Below, one piece after another: positions 52,617-62,032 of a stretch of DNA of 64,000 nt. The notes beneath the pieces were generated by a model. The model saw only the letters and a list, made by a program, of their open reading frames with translations. It made no database searches and was not told where the DNA came from. The stretch comes from Arthrobacter sp. ES3-54. Its GTDB lineage: Bacteria; Actinomycetota; Actinomycetes; Actinomycetales; Micrococcaceae. The DNA lies in assembly GCF_029504395.1 (NCBI RefSeq), contig NZ_JAQFIF010000004.1:186001-250000 (forward strand), in the 5' to 3' direction. Position 1 is the stretch's first letter. Each line of letters starts with the position of its first letter. The translations under genes and the position numbers were made by a program.

Positions 52617-53321
52617 TCAGACGTTGCCGGGAGCGGCGGCGCGCAACCGGCGTCGTGAGTTCGCCAGATGGTTCCGCATTGCCGCTGACGACGACGGCCC
52701 GTCGCCCTCCGCGATGGCGGCGACGATTGATTGGTGCTCCTGCACCACCTGATCGAAGTGCTCGCGCGCATCGTGCTCGCCGCCGCCCACGAGCCGGGGA
52801 CGGGGCATCGCGATCATGGTCTGCCCCAGGGATGCGAGGCAGTCGGAGTAGAAGGGGTTACCGGAGGCTGCGGCAATGGCCCGGTGGAACTCGTAGTCAG
52901 CCTTCATGGCGTGTGCCGGGTGCGCCGCGCTGTCCGTGAAGTCTTCAAATGCCTTCCGCACGGCCGCCAGCTGCCGGTCTGTGTGATTCTTGGCGGCGAG
53001 GGCTGCGGCCTCGGACTCCACCGCGATGCGGAATTCCAGCTGCCACAGGCGGTCCTCCAGGGTGGCCACGGGGCGGCTCCCGGCGGACTGCTGCGGCCCG
53101 TCCGGGGGCGGGGTCAGCGCAAAGCTGCCCCGCCCACGTTCGGTTTCCACCAGTCCCTCTGCCTGCAGCCTGGTCAGGGCAGAGCGGACCACGGTCCGGC
53201 TGACGCCAAATTCGCTGATCAGGGTGTGTTCGCTGGGCAGCTTCGCGCCCGGCGCGATGACGCCGTCGACGATGCGGCGGCGAAGATCGCTGGCGAGGTC
53301 CGCAGTCAGGTTCCGGCTCAT
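52617..53321 (-). CDS. GntR family regulator (FadR subfamily)
   Basis: The 234-residue protein has the N-terminal GntR winged helix (residues 1-70): LTADLASDLRRRIVDGVIAPGAKLPSEHTLISEFGVSRTVVRSALTRLQAEGLVETERGRGSF, followed by the all-helical FadR-C (FCD) effector domain with the metal-binding pattern DYEFHRAIAAASGNP and HQSIVAAIAEGD. ATG 53321 is placed by the family start; the frame is open far upstream as antisense. Eleven bases separate it from the talarate-type dehydratase gene. It probably represses the operon and responds to an aldarate or its keto product, with the operator pair at 54502-54536. Confidence 0.92.
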   Translation of the reverse strand: MSRNLTADLASDLRRRIVDGVIAPGAKLPSEHTLISEFGVSRTVVRSALTRLQAEGLVETERGRGSFALTPPPDGPQQSAGSRPVATLEDRLWQLEFRIAVESEAAALAAKNHTDRQLAAVRKAFEDFTDSAAHPAHAMKADYEFHRAIAAASGNPFYSDCLASLGQTMIAMPRPRLVGGGEHDAREHFDQVVQEHQSIVAAIAEGDGPSSSAAMRNHLANSRRRLRAAAPGNV

Positions 53322-53331
53322 GGCTTCAAGG

Positions 53332-54459
53332 TTACTTGCCGAATTCCACTGACTCTGTCGTCCAGGCGCGTGCCTGCTCGCTGAGGGAGATGCCGAGCCC
53401 GGGGCGGTCCGGGACCAGCATGCGGCCGTTCTTGGTTTCGAGGCGCTCGTTGAACAGCGGATCGAGCCAGTCGAAGTGCTCCACCCACGGTTCGCGCGGG
53501 TAAGCGGCGGCGAGGTGGAGGTGGATTTCCATGGCGAAGTGCGGGGCGAGGCCGAGACCGCGCTCGTCGGCCAGGGCGGCGAGCCGCAGGAACTGGGTGA
53601 TGCCTCCGACGCGCGGTGCATCGGGCTGGATGATGTCACAGCCGTTGGCGTTGATCAGTCCCTTGTGCTCCGCGACCGAGGCCAGCATCTCGCCGGTGGC
53701 GATGGGCGTGTCCAGGGCGCGGGCGAGCTCCGCATGGCCCTCGAAGTCATAGGCGTCGAGCGGTTCCTCGATCCAGACGAGGTTGAATTCCTCCAGCCGC
53801 CGGCCCATCCGCAGGGCGGTGGCGCGGTCCCACTGCTGGTTGGCGTCCACCATGAGGGGCACGTCCCAGCCGATGTGCTCGCGGACGCCGGCGACGCGGC
53901 GCAGGTCCTCGGCGGTGTCCGGCAGGCCCACCTTGATCTTGATGCCGCCAATGCCTTCGTCCAGCAGGACGGTGGCGCGGGCCTTGACCTCATCCAGGGA
54001 GGCGTTCAGGAAGCCGCCCGAGGTGTTGTAGGTCTGGACGGAGTCGCGGTAGGAGCCCAGGAACTTGGCCAGCGGCAGGCCGGCGCGCTTGGCCTTGAGG
54101 TCATAAAGCGCGATGTCGATTGCGGCCAACGCCTGGGTGGCCACTCCGGAGCGGCCGACGGAGGCCCCGGCCCACAGCAGCTTGGTATAGAGCTTGCCGA
54201 TGTCGTTGGGGTCCTCACCGATGATGCCTCCGGCAACTTCCTTGGCGTGCGCGTACTGGGCCGGCCCGCCGGCGCGCTTGGAGTAGCTGAAGCCGATTCC
54301 GCTGTGTCCTTGTTCGGTGGTGATTTCGGCGAAAAGGAACACGACTTCGGTCATCGGCTTCTGGCGTCCGGTGAACACTTTCGCGTCGCTGATCGGAACG
54401 GCGAGCGGAAGCCTGGCCGTGGACAGCTTTACGTGGCGGATGAGATCAACGCTGGTCAT
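53332..54459 (-). CDS. Enolase-superfamily dehydratase (talarate/galactarate dehydratase-like)
   Basis: The 375-residue enzyme has the mandelate-racemase-type site: IKIKVG (KxK) near residue 165, metal ligands in MVDANQQWD, IEEPLD and ATGEML, and catalytic His in LAPHFAMEIHLHLA, with IIQPDAPRVGGIT before it. This combination is the signature of L-talarate/galactarate dehydratases, which give 5-dehydro-4-deoxyglucarate-type products. It is preceded by GGGAGAACC. It is the first gene after the operator pair and lies upstream of gntR. The acid sugar isomer cannot be fixed from sequence. Confidence 0.9.
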   Translation of the reverse strand: MTSVDLIRHVKLSTARLPLAVPISDAKVFTGRQKPMTEVVFLFAEITTEQGHSGIGFSYSKRAGGPAQYAHAKEVAGGIIGEDPNDIGKLYTKLLWAGASVGRSGVATQALAAIDIALYDLKAKRAGLPLAKFLGSYRDSVQTYNTSGGFLNASLDEVKARATVLLDEGIGGIKIKVGLPDTAEDLRRVAGVREHIGWDVPLMVDANQQWDRATALRMGRRLEEFNLVWIEEPLDAYDFEGHAELARALDTPIATGEMLASVAEHKGLINANGCDIIQPDAPRVGGITQFLRLAALADERGLGLAPHFAMEIHLHLAAAYPREPWVEHFDWLDPLFNERLETKNGRMLVPDRPGLGISLSEQARAWTTESVEFGK

Positions 54460-54501
54460 GGTTCTCCCTGGAGTTCCTGCGAGGCAACTCCGCCCCGCTC
54501 A

Positions 54502-54536
54502 ACTTATGCTACAAGTTAGTTACTTGTATAACAAGT
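54502..54536. promoter_or_regulatory. Paired GntR/FadR-type operators
   Basis: ACTTGT-ATA-ACAAGT (54522-54536) is a palindrome with perfect six-base arms, and ACTTAT-GCT-ACAAGT (54502-54516) is a second with one mismatch. Their centres are 20 bases apart, two helical turns. They lie 43 to 77 bases upstream of the dehydratase start on the minus strand. The size and AT-rich centre fit FadR-subfamily GntR sites. Confidence 0.75.
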
Positions 54537-54558
54537 GTTGCTTCCTGGGTCGCCACCA

Positions 54559-55479
54559 TCAGCTAAGCAACCAGGCGATCACCAGCAAGGAACCGGAACA
54601 GAGCAGGGTGGTGCACAGGATGACGTCCCGGGCCACGATCACGCCGCGGCGGTACGGGGAGGCGAAGAGAAAGACATTCTGGGCTGTGGGCAGCGCCCCC
54701 ATGATCACGATGGCCAGCAGATGCTGCCCCTCGAGGCCGAAGACGAAGCGGCCCAGGACCCAGACGATCACGGGCATGCCGGCAATCTTCAGAAAGGTGG
54801 CGACGAGCGATTCGGTGCGCCCGTCGCCCTTTTGCAGCGGGGCCTTGCCGGCCAGGGACAGACCGAAGGCCAGCAGCACCATGGGGACGGCGCCGCCGGC
54901 GAGCATATCGATCGGTTTCAGCAGCAGTTCTGGAAGGGTCCAGCCGGTCAGTGCGACGGCTGCACCCAGGCCGGAGGCGATGATCATGGGGTTGGCGAAC
55001 GGCTGGAGCAGCAGTTTCTGCCAGGGGATCTTCGATCCCGACGCGAGGCCCAGCACGGTCAAATAGATCGGTGCCAGGACGAGGATCTGCGCCAACAGGA
55101 CGGGAGCCACGTGCTGGGCCGTTCCCACGGCGTAGAGGGAGACGGGGATCCCGATGTTATTGGCATTACCGTAGCTGCTGGCCATCGCCCCGACGGCTGT
55201 CTCCGCCACCGGCCGGCGGAAGAACAGGAAACTCAGCAGGGAATAGAGCAGCCCCACTGCCGCTGCGGAGAGCAGCGCCAGCGGGGCATCAGTTCCCAGC
55301 GCGGCCCGGATATCACTTCCGGCCACCACCGTGAACAGCAGTGCCGGGTTGGTGACGTAAAAGGCGGTACGGGTCAGGGCACCCTGGACCTCCGGTCCGA
55401 GGACCCGGAACCGGGCCGCGAGATATCCGACGGCGATGACGGAGCCGACAATCAGTATGCCGGTGAGAACGCCGCCCAA
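54559..55479 (-). CDS. AEC family transporter (auxin efflux carrier-type)
   Basis: This 306-residue membrane protein has ten helices in two halves and the AEC pattern: GALTRTAFYVTNPALLFTVVAGSD and SYGNANNIGIPVSLYAVGTAQHVAPVLLAQ in the first half, and PIDMLAGGAVPMVLLAFGLSLAG and AGMPVIVWVLGRFVFGLEGQHLLAIVIMGALPTAQNVFLFA in the second. AEC proteins include malonate/malate carriers. In this operon it may move an aldarate or a related dicarboxylate. The start TTG 55479 is the first supported codon after a weak AAGG site. It lies 57 bases after the glucarate dehydratase gene. Confidence 0.88.
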   Translation of the reverse strand: MGGVLTGILIVGSVIAVGYLAARFRVLGPEVQGALTRTAFYVTNPALLFTVVAGSDIRAALGTDAPLALLSAAAVGLLYSLLSFLFFRRPVAETAVGAMASSYGNANNIGIPVSLYAVGTAQHVAPVLLAQILVLAPIYLTVLGLASGSKIPWQKLLLQPFANPMIIASGLGAAVALTGWTLPELLLKPIDMLAGGAVPMVLLAFGLSLAGKAPLQKGDGRTESLVATFLKIAGMPVIVWVLGRFVFGLEGQHLLAIVIMGALPTAQNVFLFASPYRRGVIVARDVILCTTLLCSGSLLVIAWLLS

Positions 55480-55536
55480 AATTCGCCCTTACCTTAGCTC
55501 TTCAATTTGATTTGCCGGTCCCGGCCCGGGATTGCT

Positions 55537-56865
55537 TCAGCGAACGAGGCACGGCCGCTTGGGGTCAAAAGACCAGCCGTCGACGTAGTACTGCATGCCG
55601 ATGCTGTCATCGCGTGCGTCCAGGCCGTGTTCCAGATAAAGCTGGTGTGCCTTGTCCAGAGCGTCGCGGTCCAGCTCGATGCCGAGGCCGGGAGCGTCCG
55701 GAACCTTGATCGCACCGTCCTTGATCTGCAGCGGGTCCTTGGTGAGCCCCTGGCCGTCCTGCCAGATCCAGTGCGTGTCCAGCGCCGTGATCTCGCCCGG
55801 GGCCGCCGCCCCGGTGTGGGTGAACATGGCTAGCGAGATGTCGAAGTGGTTGTTCGAGTGCGATCCCCAGGTCAGGCCGAATTCGGCGCACATCTGCGCC
55901 ACCCGGACGGATCCGTGCATGGTCCAGAAATGCGGGTCCGCCAAGGGAATGTCGACGGCGTTGCTGCGGATGGCGTGGGACATTTCGCGCCAGTCCGTGG
56001 CGATCATGTTCGTGGCAGTCTTCAGCCCGGTGGCACGGCGGAATTCGGCCATGACCTCCCGTCCGGAGAAGCGGCCTTCCGCGCCGCAGGGGTCTTCGGC
56101 GTACGCCACCACGCCCTGCATGCGTTTGCCCAGGCGGATGGCCTCCTCCAGGAGCCAGGCGCCGTTGGGATCAAGGGTGATCCGGGCCTCCGGGAAGCGC
56201 TTGGCCAGGGCGGTCACCACATCCACCTCGGCGTCGCCGGAGAGCACGCCGCCCTTGAGCTTGAAGTCGCTGAAGCCGTACCGTTCTTGGGCTGCTTCGG
56301 CCAGGGCCACCACGGCCTCGGGCGTCATGGCTTCCTGCCGGCGGAGCTTTTCCCACCGGTCTGCCGGCGCGTCCTCCATCAGGTATGGCAAATCCGTCCG
56401 GCCGGGGTCGCCGATGAAGAACAGATAGCCGAGCATGGGCACCGAGCTGCGCTGCTGGCCGTCGCCGAGCAATTCCGCGACCGGAACTTCGAGGAACTGT
56501 CCGTGCAGGTCAAGGAGTGCGGATTCGACGGCGGTGACGGCATGGACGGTGGTGCGCAGGTCAAAGGTCTGCAGGCCGCGGCCGCCGGCGTCGCGGTCGG
56601 CGAACTTCGCCGTGACGTCCCGCAGCAGGGAGCGGTAGCGGGCCACCGGCTGGCCGGCCAGGAAGGCGCCGGCCTCCTCGATGGTGGCGCGGATCTTCTC
56701 CCCGCCCGGCACTTCGCCGAGGCCGGTGCGGCCGTCCGAATCGGTGATGATCACGATGTTGCGGGTAAAGAACGGGCCGTGCGCGCCGCTGAGGTTCATC
56801 AGCATGCTGTCGTGCCCGGCGACCGGAACCACTTCAACGTGGGCAATGGTGGGCTGCGTGCTCAC
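55537..56865 (-). CDS. gudD: Glucarate dehydratase
   Basis: The 442-residue enzyme matches D-glucarate dehydratase: DFKLKGG (KxK) near residue 203, [25 protein letters not shown], the Asp in [12 protein letters not shown] and His in [14 protein letters not shown]. These are the two catalytic acid/base systems (Lys and His-Asp) and three metal ligands of GudD. It dehydrates D-glucarate (and L-idarate) to 5-dehydro-4-deoxy-D-glucarate. Its GTG start overlaps the aldehyde dehydrogenase stop, so it is in the same operon. Unlike the two related dehydratases at 31574 and 60673, it has the full GudD sequence context. Confidence 0.93.
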   Translation of the reverse strand: MSTQPTIAHVEVVPVAGHDSMLMNLSGAHGPFFTRNIVIITDSDGRTGLGEVPGGEKIRATIEEAGAFLAGQPVARYRSLLRDVTAKFADRDAGGRGLQTFDLRTTVHAVTAVESALLDLHGQFLEVPVAELLGDGQQRSSVPMLGYLFFIGDPGRTDLPYLMEDAPADRWEKLRRQEAMTPEAVVALAEAAQERYGFSDFKLKGGVLSGDAEVDVVTALAKRFPEARITLDPNGAWLLEEAIRLGKRMQGVVAYAEDPCGAEGRFSGREVMAEFRRATGLKTATNMIATDWREMSHAIRSNAVDIPLADPHFWTMHGSVRVAQMCAEFGLTWGSHSNNHFDISLAMFTHTGAAAPGEITALDTHWIWQDGQGLTKDPLQIKDGAIKVPDAPGLGIELDRDALDKAHQLYLEHGLDARDDSIGMQYYVDGWSFDPKRPCLVR

Positions 56866-58484
56866 GCGTTGGCCTCCGCTTTCTCTGTTGCTGCCTCTTC
56901 TGCTGCGGCGGCTTCGACGACGCCGTCGATCCGGCGGTTCAGCCGCCAGGGGTTGGGGTCCTGCAGCGGCACCGGGAGCAGCTCCTGGGGCAGGTTCTGG
57001 TAGGCGACGGGCCGCAGGAACCGGTTGATGGCCAACGTGCCCACGGAGGTGGTCCGTGTGTCCGATGTGGCGGGGAAGGGGCCGCCGTGCACCATGGCGT
57101 GGCCTACTTCCACGCCGGTCGGCCAGCCGTTGACAATAATCCGGCCGACCTTCTGCTCCAGTACCGGGATCAACGGTGCCGCCGCCCGGTAGTCCGACTC
57201 GGTCAGCTGCAGGGAGGCCGTGAGCTGGCCTTCGAGCCGGGTGGCGGCGTCCACGAGTTCCTCGGTGGTTGAGTAGCGGATCACCAGGCTGGCGGCGCCG
57301 AAGATTTCCTGATGCAGCACGGGGTTGGACACGAACTCGGAGACGCGGGTGCCGAAGATGGCCGGGGCCGGGGCGTTCTTCGTTGCCCCCTCAGTGCCGC
57401 GGCCGACGACGTCGACGTTCCCGGCTGAGCCCAGGGCCTCGGCGCCGGCATTCCAGAACCCGGCGATGCCCGCCGTCAGCATGGTCTGCCCGGCGCAGGA
57501 GGACACGGCCCGGCCGACGGCGGCAGCCAGTCTGTCGCCCGCCTCACCGGCCGGGGCGAACAGCAGGCCGGGGGAGGTGCACAGCTGGCCGGAGCTGCCG
57601 GTGACGGCGGTCACGTACTGCCGCGCCAGGGCATCCACGTCGCCTTTGAGGGCGCCGGGGAAGACGAAGACCGGGTTGAGCGAGGACATTTCCGCATAGA
57701 CCGGGATGGGTTCCGGCCGGGCGGCGGCGGTGCGCATCAGGGCGATGCCGGCGCTCTGCGAGCCGGTGAAGCCGACGGCCTTGATGGCGGGGTCCGCCAC
57801 AAGGGCCTGGCCGATGCTGGCCCCGGGGCCGTAAATCAGCGAGAAGACGCCGGGGTGCAGGCCCAGGTCCTTGACGGCCTTGACGATGGCCTGGCCGACG
57901 AGCTCGCCGGTGCCCGGGTGGGCGTTGTGGGCCTTGAAGACCACGGGGCAGCCGGCGGCGAGGGCAGAGGCGGTGTCGCCGCCCGCCGTCGAGAACGCCA
58001 GCGGGAAGTTGCTGGCACCGAAGACGGCCACCGGGCCCAGCGGGATCTGGCGCTGGCGGATGTCGGCGCGCGGCAGGGGAGCGCGCTCCGGGAGCGCCGG
58101 GTCGATCCGGACGCCGCGGAAATCGCCCTGGCGAACGACGCCGGCGAAGAGCCGGAGCTGGCCGGTGGTGCGCGCCCGCTCGCCCTGGAGCCTTGCGGCC
58201 GGCAGCCCGGTCTCGAGGCCCGCGCGGGTGACAAGTTCCTCACCGATCGCCTCAATGTTCTCGGCAATGGCCTCGAGGAACCGGGCGTGCGTTTCCGGGC
58301 CGAGAGTGCTGAAGGAGGGGTAGGCCGCCGCTGCTGCTGCGGTGGCGTCCTTCAGCTGCTCCTCGGTGAGCAGCGTGTAGCCGGGCTCTAGCTGGAGGTT
58401 GGTGGCGGGATTGAAGGCGTACGCCGTCTTGCCGTCCCCGGCGACGGCCTGGCCTGCAATGAGTGAGCGTCCGGTGAGTGTCAC
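56862..58484 (-). CDS. 2,5-dioxovalerate (alpha-ketoglutarate semialdehyde) dehydrogenase
   Basis: The 540-residue aldehyde dehydrogenase oxidises 2,5-dioxopentanoate to 2-oxoglutarate with NAD(P). The family features are [37 protein letters not shown], the Glu in [17 protein letters not shown] and the catalytic Cys in [14 protein letters not shown]. The FKAH lysine and EMSSLNPV pattern separate this group from other aldehyde dehydrogenases. GGAGGAC precedes GTG 58484. It lies directly downstream of kdgD, so the two-step route from the dehydratase product to the TCA cycle is complete in the operon. The C-terminal tail is Glu/Ala-rich. Confidence 0.93.
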   Translation of the reverse strand: MTLTGRSLIAGQAVAGDGKTAYAFNPATNLQLEPGYTLLTEEQLKDATAAAAAAYPSFSTLGPETHARFLEAIAENIEAIGEELVTRAGLETGLPAARLQGERARTTGQLRLFAGVVRQGDFRGVRIDPALPERAPLPRADIRQRQIPLGPVAVFGASNFPLAFSTAGGDTASALAAGCPVVFKAHNAHPGTGELVGQAIVKAVKDLGLHPGVFSLIYGPGASIGQALVADPAIKAVGFTGSQSAGIALMRTAAARPEPIPVYAEMSSLNPVFVFPGALKGDVDALARQYVTAVTGSSGQLCTSPGLLFAPAGEAGDRLAAAVGRAVSSCAGQTMLTAGIAGFWNAGAEALGSAGNVDVVGRGTEGATKNAPAPAIFGTRVSEFVSNPVLHQEIFGAASLVIRYSTTEELVDAATRLEGQLTASLQLTESDYRAAAPLIPVLEQKVGRIIVNGWPTGVEVGHAMVHGGPFPATSDTRTTSVGTLAINRFLRPVAYQNLPQELLPVPLQDPNPWRLNRRIDGVVEAAAAEEAATEKAEANA

Positions 58485-58495
58485 GGTGCGTCCTC

Positions 58496-59410
58496 CTAGG
58501 AAACGGTGGCGATGAGGGACTTGAGGTCTGCGAGGTCCTGGGGCGCCAGGTTCTGCAGCGGCGGACGGACTCCGCCGGCGGAGCGGCCGATCGCGTCGAG
58601 GCCGCCCTTAACGATGGAGACGGAGTAGCCCTTCACCCGGTCCCGGATGTCCAGGTACGGGATCACGAACTCGTTGAGCTTCTTGTTGACGGCGATCCGG
58701 TCCTGGTTGCGGACGTCCTGGTAGAAGTCCAGGGCAAACTGGGGCACGAAGTTGTACATGGCGCTGGAGTAGGTGCTCATGCCCAGCTGCAGCAGCGGGA
58801 GGGCGAAGGTCTCCGCCGTCGGGAGGCCGCCGAGGTAGAACAGGCGGTCGCCGAGCTTGGCGTAAACGCGGGCATCGTGCTCGAGGTCGCCCACGCCGTC
58901 CTTGAAGCCGATCAGGTTCTCGTGGCGGTCGGCCAGCGTGGCGACGGTGGTGTCCTTGTAGATCGCGTTGGCACGGTTGTAGATGATGACGCCCAGGGCG
59001 GTGGACCGGCAGATGGCGCTGACGTGTTCGATCAGGCCGCCCTGGTCCGCTTCGGTCAGGTAGGGCGGGAGCAGCAGGATGCCTTCGGCGCCGGCGGCTT
59101 CCGCGGCTCGGGCGTTCTCGACGGCCTGGGCAGTCGATCCGCCGGCGGAGGCGAGGACCGGGACGACGCCGCCGACTTCCTCGACGGCGGCACGGACCAC
59201 GCGCTCGGATTCGGCGGGGGTCAGCGAAAAGCCTTCTCCGGTTCCGCCTGCAGCGAAGAGTCCGGCCACCGGGAAGCTGGCCTGCCAGGCGAGGTGCTTG
59301 CGGTAGTTTTCCTCATCGAACTGCAGCTGGGCATCGAACGAGGTGACGGGGAAGGAGAGCAGGCCGTCCTTGAGGACGTTCGCCAGTTCCTGGGGTGTGT
59401 ACTTTGCCAC
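58496..59410 (-). CDS. kdgD: 5-dehydro-4-deoxyglucarate dehydratase
   Basis: This 304-residue member of the DHDPS/NAL family decarboxylates and dehydrates 5-dehydro-4-deoxyglucarate to 2,5-dioxopentanoate, releasing CO2. The family features are [12 protein letters not shown] (substrate carboxyl pocket), the Tyr in [12 protein letters not shown] and the Schiff-base Lys in [10 protein letters not shown]. The positions agree with characterised KdgD proteins. GGAGGACC precedes GTG 59410. It starts the part of the operon that carries the dehydrogenase and GudD. It is followed by 11 bases and then the dehydrogenase. Confidence 0.94.
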   Translation of the reverse strand: MAKYTPQELANVLKDGLLSFPVTSFDAQLQFDEENYRKHLAWQASFPVAGLFAAGGTGEGFSLTPAESERVVRAAVEEVGGVVPVLASAGGSTAQAVENARAAEAAGAEGILLLPPYLTEADQGGLIEHVSAICRSTALGVIIYNRANAIYKDTTVATLADRHENLIGFKDGVGDLEHDARVYAKLGDRLFYLGGLPTAETFALPLLQLGMSTYSSAMYNFVPQFALDFYQDVRNQDRIAVNKKLNEFVIPYLDIRDRVKGYSVSIVKGGLDAIGRSAGGVRPPLQNLAPQDLADLKSLIATVS

Positions 59411-59521
59411 GATGTGGTCCTCCGGGTGAGCGCCGTGATGGGCGGGTGGTGTTGGTTCCTCTTCAGCCTAGGCAGTGGATCTATGTCTGTCTAAGCCTAT
59501 TTGTGTATGGGTTGATACCCT
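59411..59521. promoter_or_regulatory. Possible internal promoter in front of kdgD
   Basis: The 111-base gap is the longest between genes in the operon apart from that of the MFS gene. It contains GGGT-TGAT-ACCC at 59509-59520, right after the dehydratase stop on the minus strand, which may be a weak hairpin. A separate promoter for kdgD is plausible but I see no strong -35/-10 pair. Confidence 0.35.
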
Positions 59522-60679
59522 TTATGCATTGCTGTGATGCGGGGTCAGCAGGCGGGTATCCGTAAACGTGTCCGCCGTGACCGTCCAGGCCCGGGCCTGT
59601 TCGCTGATGCTGAATCCCAGCCCGGGGCGCGAAGGCACATGCATGTGTCCGGCGCGGATCTCCAGCCGCTCGTCGAAGAGCGGCTCCAGCCAGTCGAAAT
59701 GCTCCACCCAGGCGTCCAGCTCATAGGCGGCCGACAAGTGGATGTGGATTTCCATGGCAAAATGCGGCGCCATGGCCATTTTCGCCTGTTCTCCCAGCGC
59801 CATGATCCTTAGGAACGGCGTAATGCCCCCGACCCGTGGAGCGTCGGGCTGGATAAAGTCCACGGCGGCCCGCCGGATGAGCTCGTAGTGGTCAGAGGTA
59901 CTCGTGAGCATTTCGCCGGTAGCTATGGGCGTTGCGAGCTGGCGGGCGAGTTCGGCGTGGCCGTCGGCATCGTAGGCATCCAGGGGCTCCTCGATCCAGG
60001 TCAGTCCGTGTTCCTCAAGGGCGAGCCCCATGCGGATTGCCGTGGTGCGGTTCCACTGCTGATTGGCATCGACCATCAGCGGGACGTCTTCACCCAGCGC
60101 CGACCGGACGGCAGCAACGCGGCTGAGGTCCAGCCGCCGGTCGGGCTGGCCGACCTTGATCTTGATTCCGCCAATGCCGGCGGCGAGGGACGCCTGGGCA
60201 TTGGCGACCAACTCATCGATGGGCGTCGAAAGGTAACCGCCCGAGGTGTTGTAACAGGGAACGGAGTCCCGGTGCGCGCCAAGGAGTTGCGCCAGGGGCA
60301 GCCGGGCACGCTTGGCCTTCAGATCCCACAGGGCAACATCGAAGGCGGCGAGAGCCTGGGCGGTGACCCCGCTGCGGCCCACGGACTGGCCCAACCAAGC
60401 CAGCTTGCTCCAGATCCGCTGGATGTCGTTGGGGTTCTCGCCGATCAGTTCGGGAGCGAGTTCCCGTGCGTGTGCATACAGCGCCGGCGCGCCCGCCCGC
60501 AGGGCGTAGCTGTAGCCGACGCCTTCGTGGCCCTCCTCGGAGGTGATCTCCGCGAACAGGAACGCCACTTCGGCGAGCGGCTTCTGCTTCCCGGTCAGCA
60601 CCTTGGCGTCACTGGCCGGCTTCTGCAGGGGCAGGATCACCAGGGAAACCTTGACCGCAGTAATGCGGTCATTCACCAT
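59522..60679 (-). CDS. Enolase-superfamily dehydratase (talarate/galactarate dehydratase-like), paralogue
   Basis: The 385-residue enzyme shares the site pattern of the enzyme at 53332: IKIKVGQ (KxK), MVDANQQWN, IEEPLDAYD, ATGEML, FIQPDAPRVGGITPFL and APHFAMEIHIHLSAAY. The two align through their full length and clearly share an origin but differ in many surface positions, so they may prefer different diastereomers. It overlaps the upstream dehydratase gene by seven bases (ATG 60679), so the two are translated together. Product should be a keto-deoxy sugar acid entering KdgD. Confidence 0.9.
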   Translation of the reverse strand: MVNDRITAVKVSLVILPLQKPASDAKVLTGKQKPLAEVAFLFAEITSEEGHEGVGYSYALRAGAPALYAHARELAPELIGENPNDIQRIWSKLAWLGQSVGRSGVTAQALAAFDVALWDLKAKRARLPLAQLLGAHRDSVPCYNTSGGYLSTPIDELVANAQASLAAGIGGIKIKVGQPDRRLDLSRVAAVRSALGEDVPLMVDANQQWNRTTAIRMGLALEEHGLTWIEEPLDAYDADGHAELARQLATPIATGEMLTSTSDHYELIRRAAVDFIQPDAPRVGGITPFLRIMALGEQAKMAMAPHFAMEIHIHLSAAYELDAWVEHFDWLEPLFDERLEIRAGHMHVPSRPGLGFSISEQARAWTVTADTFTDTRLLTPHHSNA

Positions 60680-61965
60680 CGCGGGGATTCCAATTCGTAG
60701 TCGGGATGAAGGCTCTGCATGTAGCCGGTGTCGTCACGGTTGACCATGCCGGACTGCAAGTACTGCTCATGGAGCCGTGCCAGGGCCTCGCGGTCCAGCT
60801 CGACGCCGAGTCCCGGCGCGGTGGGAACACCGACGGCCCCGTTGCGGAACGCCAGGGGTCCCGGCACGATGACGTCCTCGTCGGGCTCCTTCCACGGCCA
60901 GTGCGTGTCGCACGCATAGTCAAGGTTGGGGGTGGCCGCCGCGAGGTGGACCATGGCGGCCAGGCTGATGCCCAGGTGCGAGTTGGAGTGCATGGACAGC
61001 CCCAAACCGAAGGTCTCGGTGATGCCCGCCAGGGCCTGGGACCGCCGGAGGCCGCCCCAGAAGTGGTGGTCCGAAAGGATCACGTCCACGGCCCCGACGT
61101 CGACGGACCCCGGCACGTCGCCAAAACTGACCACACACATGTTCGTCGCGAGCGGCATGGAGACGTTGCGGCGCACTTCAGCCATGCCGTCGAGACCCGG
61201 CGTGGGGTCTTCAAGATACTCGAGCACCCCGTCGAGGTCCTTGCCCACACGGATGGAGGTCTCCACGGTCCAGGCGGCATTGGGATCGATCCGCAGCGGG
61301 AGGTCCGGGAACGCGTCCCGGAGTGCCTTGATGGCGGCCACTTCTTCCTCCGGCGGAAATACACCCGCCTTGAGCTTGAGGGCTGTGAAGCCGTAGTCGT
61401 CCACCATCCGGCGGGCCTGCCGGACGATGCCTTCCGGATCCAGCGCCGCTCCCCAGGAATCTTCCAAATGGCCGGGGTGCCCGGCCCATTTGTAGAAAAG
61501 GTAGCCGCTGAAGGGGATTTCGTCCCGCACCGCGCCGCCCAGCAGGTCGCTCACGGGACGCCCGAGGATTTTTCCCTGGATGTCCAGCGATGCCACATCG
61601 AACGGGGAAAGCACCCGGTCCGGTGTGCTGGAGCCGGTGACCATGCCGGACATCCCGTGCCCGCCCACCGTGGTATCGGCGCTCAAGGCGGTGATGACCC
61701 GGCGCCGCATGTCGTTGATGTTGAAGACGTCCGCCCCGGCCAAGGCCCCCGCAGCCAGCCGCAGGCGTTCCAGGTGCGGGGCGTCCCCGTAGGTTTCGCC
61801 GAGGCCCGAGATTCCGGTGTCGGTGGTGACTTCCACGATGGCCCTCAGCGCAAACGGCTCATGCACGCCGACTGCGTTGAGAAGGGGAGGATCCTTGAAT
61901 GCCACCGGAGTGATGGTGATGTCCTTGATCCGGTGGGGTCCGGCTGGGCTGACTAGGTGGTTCAC
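60673..61965 (-). CDS. Enolase-superfamily dehydratase (glucarate dehydratase family), paralogue
   Basis: The 430-residue protein is the close relative of 31574: LKLKAGVFPPEEEV, RIDPNAAW, EYLEDPTP, ATNMCVVSF, LSDHHFWGGL and MHSNSHLGISLAAM are alike. It is GudD-like in its active site but differs from the true GudD at 55537 in the regions around them. It may work on another aldarate or on a related acid sugar. GTG 61965 follows AGGAG at long spacing. It lies downstream of the universal stress protein gene and overlaps the next dehydratase. Confidence 0.9.
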   Translation of the reverse strand: MNHLVSPAGPHRIKDITITPVAFKDPPLLNAVGVHEPFALRAIVEVTTDTGISGLGETYGDAPHLERLRLAAGALAGADVFNINDMRRRVITALSADTTVGGHGMSGMVTGSSTPDRVLSPFDVASLDIQGKILGRPVSDLLGGAVRDEIPFSGYLFYKWAGHPGHLEDSWGAALDPEGIVRQARRMVDDYGFTALKLKAGVFPPEEEVAAIKALRDAFPDLPLRIDPNAAWTVETSIRVGKDLDGVLEYLEDPTPGLDGMAEVRRNVSMPLATNMCVVSFGDVPGSVDVGAVDVILSDHHFWGGLRRSQALAGITETFGLGLSMHSNSHLGISLAAMVHLAAATPNLDYACDTHWPWKEPDEDVIVPGPLAFRNGAVGVPTAPGLGVELDREALARLHEQYLQSGMVNRDDTGYMQSLHPDYELESPRW

Positions 61966-62032
61966 GGCTCTGATACTCCTGGCATAGTGGTCCGGGGCCC
62001 GGCGTGGGCTGCTGGACGGGGGACTGAGGGCT

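Noticed and set aside
52617..53639. Long version of the GntR gene starting at 53639
   Set aside because: The first 106 residues are antisense-like Ser/Pro-rich sequence inside the talarate-type dehydratase gene; ATG 53321 matches the family start.
60706..61956. Long open frame of 416 codons on the plus strand
   Set aside because: It lies fully antisense to a clear enolase-superfamily dehydratase and encodes a His/Gly/Arg-rich product without any motif; an artefact of high GC content.
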